A stretch of 41,818 nucleotides of DNA from Purshia tridentata (taxonomy: Eukaryota > Streptophyta > Magnoliopsida > Rosales > Rosaceae), in assembly GCA_003254885.1 (NCBI GenBank), contig QANT01009298.1:1-41818 (forward strand), in the 5' to 3' direction. Shown one piece after another: positions 33,099 to 41,818 of this stretch (within the stretch, counting starts at the first letter, position 1; each line of letters starts with the position of its first letter). The translations under genes were made by a program, and so were the position numbers. Under the pieces are notes generated by a model. The model ran no database searches and had not been told where the DNA came from. It was given only the letters and a program-made list of their open reading frames with translations.

Positions 33099-33131
<33 letters not shown>
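33099..33131. repeat. (GA)n microsatellite
   Basis: About 33 bp of GA repeat directly next to the hAT-like right end. Confidence 0.9.
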
Positions 33132-33133
<2 letters not shown>

Positions 33134-33268
33134 GTTATTGACTGCTGTTTTATCATATCATTACATTCAACAAAGAAAATACATGAGCAACAAGAAATTT
33201 ATGCTGAGTTACAAAACGTAATGAACATCCAAAACTGAATGTTGTTAATCAGACCATGAGATCTCCTC

Positions 33269-33337
33269 TTAGTAAGGCCAAAAACCACCTCCACCAGGCT
33301 TCTTTACGAGAATCTGACTGTATTCCGGCCTTGATGT
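33269..33337 (-). CDS. Candidate terminal exon of an unidentified gene
   Basis: On the minus strand a splice-acceptor-like tract (tatgtaaattgcag) is followed by 22 open codons ending in TAA: TSRPEYSQILVKKPGGGG then FWPY. The tail looks like a real conserved C terminus (Gly run followed by FWPY) and is less AT-biased than its surroundings. No upstream exon could be linked to it with confidence. Splice phase relative to any upstream exon is therefore unknown. The protein family is not recognised, and a captured or pseudogene exon is equally possible. Confidence 0.33.
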   Translation of the reverse strand, partial: TSRPEYSQILVKKPGGGGFWPY

Positions 33338-34448
33338 CTGCAATTTACATACTCAAGGGTTAAGATGCTGATCTAGTATAAAATTAAGCCATTTTGATCG
33401 AGGGGAAAGAAAAAAAGAAAAGAACATGAACTACATCAGTAACATCACTACTATGCAAAAACCTTCCATCATTGATTATATAGAACTGTCCATAAATCAG
33501 AACATCCAGATAGTAGAAGGCTAGAAGCAGACTGAAACAGAAAAAAGGATTCTTAAAGTGACCCTTCTCTATATCATGAACCATATTCATGTCATTACAA
33601 AGTTATGGTTAAGAAGATGGATAATGCCATAGAACTCCACCTTTTTTTCCTAGCTTTTCTTCACCAAACTACATGGCATGCGCACATTGAGTTCTACAAC
33701 ATTGTTCTTTTTTCAATGTAATGATGAGGTGTACTTTATTATGTGCCAAGTAAGTCAGGAAAAGAAAGTTGGGATAATTAGCATATTCCTCAAAGGATTA
33801 ATCTAATATGTGTATGACTCTCAGCTGCAAGTTCTAAAAGCATTTCTCTTTTGTTTATAAATTTTTAGTATATTTTGAAGTGCACAGAAAAGGTGATTAG
33901 GGGAAACAAGCTTAAAAGGAGAGTTCTAGGATGCCTTAACAATTGGTGCCCTAATTGTGCCCTAATAACATGGCATTGCCAAATATGGTTTTATATGGAC
34001 TATTTTAACCTTTCTTAAAATCTTGCAAAACTTAAAACAAAAGAAATATTTCATCTCAATGAATTCCAGCCCCAAATCATTGAACCCTAGCTTCTACTCC
34101 AATCAAATCAACTACTTTTGAAGATATTGTTTCTACTTATGCACTATTTTATTTATTAAGGTAAAACCTGATGGGCTTCTATGTTTTGAATAATGGGGAA
34201 ATGATTTCACCAACTCAAATGCAATAAACCTTATTATCTATTTCATGCTTTGCATTTTGATCTTGATGGAGGATTCACCAATAGGTGATGCCCTCCTTTA
34301 GTGACATTTGAACCTCTAATACTAATAGCACGAAGAGCCGAGGAAGAAGAAAAATGAAAATAAATATTGAATATACAACTGTATTAGATAACGCACAACT
34401 TGGACACAGTGACATAATGTATTTCATACTGCTTAACAAAAAGATAAA
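33338..34448. other. AT-rich sequence, possibly intronic
   Basis: No exon could be supported. If the exon at 33269-33337 is real, this would be its upstream intron on the minus strand. Confidence 0.4.
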
Positions 34449-34645
34449 CGTTAGGTTTGGTTCGCGGAATTGATTTCATAGAAAATGTTCCTGTGTCTTT
34501 TCCAGGGAGAAGGAAATGTAAGATTACATTCCCCCGTTTGGTCCTTTGGGCCAAGAAATGATTTCCCTTCCATATACTTACCGAACATGGAAATGTAATT
34601 GATTTCCCATTCCTACGCCTCCAAAACTTGAACCAAACGAGCTCA
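34449..34645. mobile_element. Small MITE-like inverted-repeat element
   Basis: The left end gttaggtttggttcgcggaa and the right end, whose complement starts gctcgtttggttcaagtttt, share GTTTGGTTC. Inner parts (gaaatgtaagattacattcc and gaaatgtaattgatttccca) are internally repetitive. About 200 bp, no coding, target duplication not clear. Confidence 0.45.
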
Positions 34646-35066
34646 TATGTTGTCCTTTAAACCCTAAGTGCAACTGTACTTTAATCTTCCACATATTTCA
34701 TATGCTTTATTGGCCAACGATTTCATTCAGTTCCTCTTACCTTTCTTCTGGCTTTAATAATGTAAACTCTTCTTTTGTTTTGGCTTCCCACAGGTATAGA
34801 TTTGCATATGGCTATTTATTCCCGTATACCTAAACTTCTGACTAGACATTTTCCGGCATGTCTTCCATAGCTCTATCCAATATGCTTTCCACATAGTCCT
34901 TACCACTCCAAAATATTCACAATCAACAGTTGAGGATTCGCATCTAGAGGACTGATTTTTTTTTTTGGACTCTTTGAATTTAAGTTAACCCATCATTGGG
35001 CCAATGAGGACCCAAAATTGCTCTATGCTTCTCCAAGCTAGTTAACTGCAAGTCCCCTTACTTCTA

Positions 35067-35105
<39 letters not shown>

Positions 35106-36926
35106 TCTTTTGATAAGTACCTCTAGCTCATCCTCATTATCCTCGCAAAACCTCTTCTCAAATCAAAGTTAGCCAAATACTTCTCTTCCAAAGTGTCGCC
35201 TGTCTAGAAGGACCCATCTAGCCTTTTCTTTAAGATCCCTAAATGCACCTTGATTCTGTTGCTCAAAATTTGCAACAGTCGAGACACTCAGAAGGCCTCT
35301 ATGCATTTTTAACTTTTTGACCATTGTATATTCTACCAGAAACACCTCATGCAGATTAATGCTAACTTCCCCCAACTAATGTAGCATAAGAATTTATCCG
35401 TTCAGGTTATAAATTTAATAGTAAATGAAGGCTACCTTGTACCTACTAAGACAAGCAATCCAATATAACAAACTAGCTTACCAAAGGTGTAATCTAAAGC
35501 TTGAGAAGGTAAGCCTTACGGAATCATGATTCTTCCCATTTAAGTCAGTATATCATAGGCATCAAATGGTTTAATAATGATTTCAGACTTGCCAAGTGTG
35601 TTGCAAGTCAAACCTGGGTTCTATATAGATTTATTATTCCCACCTAAGAGTTTAACAGAAGAATGAAGAGAAATTATAAGTAAATCTTACATATTCAGAC
35701 TAAATACCTCAGAGAGCTCAAATTAAGTTTTAGGCTGTTTTGGTTATATAGAGAGTTGAAGAGTGCCAAACACCGCCAAAGTTTGACTTAAACTGGAGTT
35801 CCATTTGTCTATACCAGAAGTATCTCAGATGTCTAAAACAATATTTGCAAGAAACTATTGCACCAAAAGTATATGCCATGACTTGGTCAAGGTTATTATG
35901 AGAAATAAGAAGTTTATTTTTGCGTGAATTTCAGTCAACAGATGCAAAATTGAAACTAAAACCTAAATCATTGTTAATTCTAACATATATTTATTTTCTT
36001 GATTTCCCTTTGCTGAGCTACAAGGATCCTGAGTCAATAAAAATTTTCAACTCCATATAAACCTCAAGGCTCAAATCTGAGCCTTACGCCTTAAAATGAT
36101 CTGTGTAAAACTACATTTTAGGCCTAACCTATATATATATATATTAAATAAACATAAATGATTTACTTATTTCTCCCTTGTTTTTACTTGGCAAGATTCA
36201 AACCTAAGTCCTAACATCTTCGCTATGCAACACTTAACCTAAGTGAAAGCCTAAGAGCATTTGAAAAATAAATAAATAAATGAAAAACTCATCTAGTTCT
36301 AAATTTTCTTCTAAAATGTTAAGAATTAAAAAATTCATTGTGTTATATCACTAGCAATCTTCTGTGACATGCTATGAATAGGACTCAGCTTTTTCCATTT
36401 CTAACCATGTTCCACTGTTGCAGTCAACTGCGAAAGTGTCACTTGTAATGTTCTTAAAATATTAGAAATCTTTCTACATAGTGGTTAAAGTGTCGCCACA
36501 TGTTTCCATGTGTATGACAAGCATTTGAACTTGTAAACCTATGTGCATATATCCCCAAAGATAGATATACATATAATCACTTTTCCCCCATTCTATGAAT
36601 GTTGCTTCAAACCACATAAAATTTCTCATATTATATTATGGGGAATGTGTTACACCCACTGGAAAAAGAGAAGAAAATAAATCAGTTGTGACTCTTCGAG
36701 GGGTCACGGCCTCCCAAACAACCGTAGTTGAAACAAATTACTTCTCTGCCTTTTTTTATTGATAATGATCTCTTAAATACAATAGAACTCTAACTGAAAA
36801 GGAAGCAACATCAGGGAAAGTTTCAAGCACGTGGGATCGACTAATGCCTAAAAATAAGGAGAAAAAACAGGGGAAAATAAGGTAAAATAATTTAAGATAC
36901 TTGACTAAGTCAGAGGTATCGTAACA
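34646..36926. other. AT-rich sequence with no supported gene
   Basis: Contains a 33-base poly-T run (35071-35103) and a 68-codon minus-strand frame at 35169-35375 with no recognised domain. No exon, RNA gene or complete element was supported. Confidence 0.45.
35071..35103 (-). repeat. Poly-T run of 33 bases (poly-A on the minus strand)
   Basis: Possibly the 3' tail of an old minus-strand retroposed sequence lying to its right, or simple slippage. No matching target duplication was identified. Confidence 0.4.
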
Positions 36927-37319
36927 GAATGCATCCACCTTCTCCAAATCCACTTTCTCCATCCACCTTCTCCTTTATTATTCACATTTTACATCGTAAA
37001 TTGATGATCGGAACCATTCATTTGTTAAATCTAACAATAAAGATCATCTCTACTAAAAATCAATCAAATCGAAAATCGTTTGGTTATGTAACTATGACAA
37101 AATAAATAGACGGTTTTGGTAACAATTTGATTCACCGTTAGTTTATTTATAATAATTACATGATCAAACGATTTCCGATTTAATTTATTTTTTGCATAGA
37201 TGATCGTCAAATAATTATCTAAAATATAAACGGTTCGGATCGTGAAAATACATTTTGAAATGTGAATAATAAATGAGAAAGTAGGTGGAGAAGGTGGAAA
37301 GAGAAGGTGGATAGCATTC
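36927..37319. mobile_element. Fold-back MITE with long terminal inverted repeats
   Basis: The left end gaatgcatccaccttctcc is the inverted complement of the right end ggagaaggtgg..ggatagcattc. Pairing continues through tttattattcacatt on the left and aatgtgaataataaa on the right. The centre holds tttccgattt, ttttttgca and cggttcggatcgt, shared with the element at 1439-1897. No coding. Target duplication not clear. Confidence 0.7.
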
Positions 37320-39777
37320 CTCATTATATAAATCAGAGGGTGTAAAGCTCAGGCTTCAGCTTCAAGCCTCAAGGGCAATACCATGCAGGGCAAGGTAAGA
37401 GCAAAGGAAAATAAATGAAAACTAAAACCAAAAATAGGGAAATTTCAAGTAAGTTTTGTATTCTCAGTATCTGAAATCAAATTCTCTAGTCTTTGCTTCA
37501 CCGGTCCTGTCTACTTTGTCAACAATTTTCTACAGTTATTTATTTTCCTAGAAATGCATGTGCCTAGATTCCTTCCTCACTAATGCCAAACCTGCATTTC
37601 AGATACACTCATCTGATGGCTTGCTAGGCTTGCTATTTCTTACCTGATCAACTTATCAAGTAGACTATGAATGGAATCCTCTTAAAGAAGGATTCTGAAG
37701 TTTACAGATCAATTTGACAATTTACTTCCGTCTCCTTTTTGTACAGACTGTGAAAATGAAGCTGTACAAATTTCCATATGCACAACTAATTATGTAAGCT
37801 TTTCAAAAAAAAAAAGAAAAAGACGAGAGCAGCCATATAGGTAAGAAAAAACCTTTTAAATGTTGAGAAAACTTAGGGCCCATCTAGTACCAGTTTACAA
37901 AATGATTATTTTGAAAATTTTTTTGTAAAACAAAAAGGAGAAACTGAATCTTGTATTTTTATTATCTGAGAATGCACCACTAACATAATCAGAAAACAAA
38001 TTTCTAAAAACAAAATCAGTGAAAACATGCCTCATACCTAAAAATGACAAAATGTATTTACCAATAATATTTAATTTGAAAAATTGTTCACTATAAAATG
38101 TTATTATGTAATAACCAAATAATTAATGTAGCAAATTGTGGTAAGCTTACTGTCAAGTGTGACTCATTGTTTAAGTCAATTTTGGATAAGATCAGATTTT
38201 TTCAGAAGTGATATATAGTTTTAATTAATTGACTCCAGTAATAATAATTTACACTGACTTTGTTTTGGTCAGAAAACTTTGTTCATTAGATAAAAACGAC
38301 ACCACCTATGAGAATTTAATAAAAAAAAAAAACTAAATAAAACCATAACGAACAACCTACACAGAGAGCTACATCTAGAAACAAACATGAAGTGCATAAG
38401 AAATGAAAACCCAAAAAGAAGATGCCCAAGACCTGAAGCAGAACCACCACCAGGAGGGAAAGTTAGGCCATCTAGCACCTGGAAATTTATTTTATACACT
38501 TCAGTTTCATCAAATGGCTTCATCAAGCTGGTTGCTTCCTTCGACAAGTCCAAGAGGTGAGAGAGTTTCAGGAAGTGAGTGTGTAACAAAAATCTTTTTT
38601 GAGTCTGCAGAGATCTATATTGTGTAGCCATTACGAGTGAATAGAGAAAGAGGAGATGAGACCAAAAAAAAAAAAAAGCAGAAGGATATTAGAGGAAAAA
38701 GAGGAGATGACAGGAGAGCTGCGGGAAGAGCATTATCCGTGTTTTCTACTTTATTTATCCTGCTTCTCAAAAAGAGTGAAAGTGTCCCTGGGACGCTTCC
38801 AAAACTTGTACTGCATTTTAGAAGGTGAATCCATGTTTTATAAAAGTCATTTCGTGATTAAGCAACTGAATACATTTTCGGTTTGCAAAATGAAAAACGG
38901 TGCTACAACATGGTACTGAACGGCACCTTAAATAGTATTTTTTTCATGAGAAACATAAAGATTTTGCTAGGATAAATGTTATGCTACAAGAATAATGGAC
39001 AAACTGTCCACTTAAAAAATGTGCAGAACCTCTAACCTACGGGCTGCTAAAAACATCTTAAAATAACAATAAAACACATCACAACTACGTAACATAAAAC
39101 TTAAGAGACTGTCACCTTCAATCTACATGAATGAGAAAGAAAGGTCTATACTGAAAATCAGAGGACATCAAACGCCACAATGATGCCCAATAACAAACTC
39201 TATCCACAAGCCCTCCACTTCCTCCCCCTGGAATCTACAAAAATCGTCTAATTTTGTTCCACCCACACTACCCAAAAAAATAGCCAAAACACAGAACATC
39301 TACAAGACTCTTACTCTCCCCTCCACATAATGCACCAATGGGGGATAAACAAAGATTAGGCCTACTTATTTGAATAATATCACAAGTGTTGACTCTACCA
39401 TGACCAATAATCCAATGCAAAAAATTTGTACAAAACATGGTACTTTAGCGTTCAAAATCATGTGATAGGACTCAAGTTACAAAAATCAGCCTAAAAACAA
39501 GACTTACAAGAAAAAAATTCCATAAGACTCGAGCTTCCGTATCTATCCAATCTATCCAATTGAAAGGAAAATGTTTCAAGCGAATAGAGTAGAGAAGAAA
39601 GCTTGTCAACCTCCATATCATTCAAATTTCAGAGAAATTGAAATTCTACTTACAGGAAAGAACGAATCAACACACATATTGGCTATAAACGCATGGGAGT
39701 TGGATATATGATAAAAACATGGGAAGGATTTACACAAAGGGGACTTCCTTATTGACCAATTAGAATACAATGCTTCC
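37320..39777. other. AT-rich sequence with no supported gene
   Basis: Includes a 120-codon minus-strand frame (38269-38631) beginning after a CT-rich leader-like tract. It could be a first exon of a gene ending at 33269, but I see no domain and no confirmed splice partners. Phrases near 37875 (cccatctagtaccagtttac) and 38920 (acatggtactgaacggcacc) resemble degenerate hAT-type termini. Otherwise nothing was recognised. Confidence 0.4.
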
Positions 39778-41432
39778 TCAGTCGCATTTGAGTATGAACC
39801 AACCAACTCTCAGGTAATACTTGAACTTATCATTATTATATATGTCATCATCACCATAAAACCAAAGAGACTTCAAATGCTTGTCAATTGCAAGCAACAA
39901 AAGCATGATTTCCTCCATGCGCAGATGCGACCTATCTCCAGCAACAAATTCAAAAACCTAACCATTGACTTCAATTAAGCTACATCCTGGCACCTTTCTC
40001 ACATTTTTCTCCTCCATTCCTTTCCTTAACATTGTAACATCATCCCACTGGTTGGCAGAGGCATAGATGTTTGAAAGAAGAACATACACACCACTGTGGT
40101 CTAAGCTTTTCCCAGACAAGCGCTCAACCATTTTTCTACCCAACTCAACATCTCCGTGTACTCTACAAGCATTGAGCAATGCACCCAAGACATACGAGTC
40201 CAGTTCCATGGGCATCTCTCTTACAATTTTCTTTGCCTAGTCCAGCATCCCAGCTCTCCCAGTAAATCTACCAAGCAACCATAGTGCTGGACCCCTGGCT
40301 GTATCCTAAAAATATTACTCATACTTTGAAAGATTTGCAATCCCTCATCCACGAACCCCATTCGGCTGCCAGCACTCAAGAAACATATAAATGTAACTTC
40401 ATTAGGTACAATTCCTTCATTCTGCATTCTAACAAACAAAGAAATGGCACTTGCACTCTCACCGTGATTTGCAAGGCCTGAAATCAAAGAAGTAAAAGCA
40501 AAGACATCCCTATTAAATACAGCACAAGCAGTTTCGATACAACCACACTTTGTGTACATGTCGACAAGAGCAGTGCCCAACACTATCTAATCCCATCCTC
40601 TTCCTGTTGACATTCGCATGTATCCACCTTCCCTGATCCAATGCACCGAGAAAAGAGCAAGCAGTGAGTGCACCCACAATCCCGGCATGGTTAGGCGAAA
40701 CCCCAGAAATCTGCATATCAACAAAAAGCTCCAAAGCCTCCCTAAACAACCCAACTTGCACATAACCATTAATCATAGCACTCCAAGAAACCCCATTCTT
40801 CTCAGGCATTTAGTCAAACAATTCCCGTGCAATCACAACTTGGCCAGACTTGACATAACCATTAATCAATGCAGTCCACATAACAACATCTTTATATACG
40901 CTCATATCAAACAGTTTACGAGCTGGGTTTATGAGGTCACAAGTCACATTGAAATGGATCAACCCATTCTGCACAAAATCGTAGGACTCCCAACCCAGCT
41001 AATGGCATTGCCATGGAGCACCATACCCATAGAGAGATAAGAGAGATCGGCACAAGCTCTCAGAACAAAAGAGAAGGTGTAGTTATTGGGCAAGAAGCCA
41101 CATTGAAGCATGTTAGAATAGAGAGATAGAGCTTTCATGGACTCATTTCTGTCAGAAAAAGCTCTGATCATGACATTCCATATATAGGTGGTTCAATAAG
41201 GCATGAGACAAAAGAGTTGATAGGCGTGGCGTAAATGGCTACTGCAGTCGGATACAGCACAGAAGGCAATGATCTTGGCTGCTGCATAAGGATCGAAAAT
41301 GGTGCCTGAAACTGTGAGATGGGATTGAATTTGCTTGATATGCTTCATTGAGAGGCATTGGTCCAAGATTGATAGAGCTCTTTTACTGGATTTCATATAA
41401 TAAAGTTCACAAAACATTACAATGTTGCTCAA
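39778..41432 (-). pseudogene. PLS/E-class pentatricopeptide repeat protein pseudogene
   Basis: On the minus strand from ATG 41430-41432 it reads like a plant PPR protein of about 550 residues. The N terminus has LDQCLSMKHIKQIQSHL. Then come PPR units (WNVMIRAFSD..ALSLYSNML, WTALINGYVKSGQ, SWSAMINGYVQVG, GTALVDMYTKCGC, FTSLISGLANHG, NEVTFICFLSAGSRMG) and an E domain (GALLNACRVHGDVELG, YVLLSNIYASANQWDDV, RKVPGCSLIEVNG), with FEFVAGDRSH after it. Such proteins normally bind and edit organellar RNA. Four in-frame stops (41193-41195 TGA, 40810-40812 TAA, 40237-40239 TAG, 39958-39960 TAG) and frameshifts near 41005, 40590 and 40255 break it. No DYW motif is seen. It is intronless, as PPR genes usually are. 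Confidence 0.9.
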
Positions 41433-41818
41433 ATGATAGGAAACTACACCTCTATGTTGTCAAACAAGCCTCATATATACTATGAAGCACAGTTACCAAT
41501 ACGGACACGAATACGGCGATACGATACAACACGACCCTAAAATACAGCAAATCTCTAAAAATTAGGATACAATACGTCATGGATACGGCATTTAAAAATA
41601 TATTTTAATATGTAGTAATAAAAATATGAATAATTTAAAACATACTTTAAATAACATAAAAATTCAAATTTATTTCACTCAAACTCTAAAGACTTAAAAA
41701 GATCATCCAAATTTAAAACATCCAAACTCTAGAAAATTAGAAAACATAAATTTCAATAAGTAGCCTCCAATGATGGTTCATTAAGAGAAAGGCCACTGGC
41801 CAAAAAAAAAAAAAAAAA
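41433..41818. other. Right-edge repeat-like sequence
   Basis: From about 41485 (agcacagttaccaatacgga, then cgaatacggcgatacgatac) the sequence resembles the ends of a plant MITE family rich in gata/acgg units. Only one end is inside the window. The rest is AT-rich and ends in a poly-A run. No gene was seen. Confidence 0.35.

Noticed and set aside
35169..35375. 68-codon minus-strand frame as a gene fragment
   Set aside because: It reads like protein but matches no family I recognise and has no splice sites; possibly an old retroposed piece near the poly-T run.
38269..38631. 120-codon minus-strand frame as a gene
   Set aside because: It has no domain, the second half is hydrophobic and low in complexity, and no splice partner could be shown; mentioned only as a possible first exon.
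39600..39777. DYW domain after the PPR E domain
   Set aside because: No HSE zinc-binding motif or terminal DYW could be read; the open frame ends with TGA at 39778-39780.
1..41818. CRISPR array, bacterial operon or integrated viral genome
   Set aside because: No regularly spaced direct repeats with unique spacers, no prokaryote-like gene packing, and no viral coding were seen; the repeats are plant transposons and microsatellites.

Overview
This window looks like nuclear DNA of a flowering plant, most likely a eudicot. It is AT-rich with small GC-rich coding islands, has plant-type (CCCTAAA) telomere-like sequence, and is mostly layered transposable elements: solo LTRs, a Helitron, hAT, MULE and CACTA elements, a SINE and fold-back MITEs. 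I cannot name the species. Only one gene looks intact. Everything else with recognisable coding content is broken, partial or captured. I see no bacterial-type operon, CRISPR array, rRNA gene or convincing tRNA gene.

Layout. 1-982: end of a minus-strand LTR running off the left edge. 1439-1897: a fold-back MITE. 2352-5525: a fold-back element split by solo LTR A (2802-5425, perfect 5-bp target duplication), which carries a 27-bp tandem array. 5638-7582: more fold-back remnants and AT-rich filler. 7583-12791: a non-autonomous Helitron carrying a captured RRM exon and another exon-like block. 13445-14010: a SINE-like copy and a degenerate telomere-like tract. 15339-17304: solo LTR B, related to A, which appears to have landed in the first exon of a minus-strand gene whose start codes for a chloroplast-transit-peptide-like sequence (17305-17436).

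18833-20497: an intronless acyl-activating enzyme (AMP-forming acyl-CoA ligase) ending in the peroxisomal signal SRM. This is the one intact gene. 20972-23483: solo LTR C on the minus strand. 23526-24310: a hAT element with an exact 8-bp target duplication. 25630-28943: a decayed MULE transposase gene, itself split by a 539-bp hAT element (25983-26521) with an exact 8-bp target duplication. 29781-32180: one end of a CACTA element that contains or hosts a 1.57-kb palindrome. 32650-33098: another hAT-like element.

33269-39777 is mostly AT-rich with MITEs and one plausible terminal exon on the minus strand. 39778-41432 is a minus-strand PLS/E-class pentatricopeptide repeat (PPR) pseudogene with four nonsense codons and three frameshifts. 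The right edge begins another repeat.

The genes do not form a pathway. The main story is nested insertion, and several insertion orders can be read directly from target-site duplications. I found no previously undescribed functional system. The best leads are the LTR-disrupted plastid-targeted gene, the exon-capturing Helitron, the long palindrome and the nested MULE/hAT.
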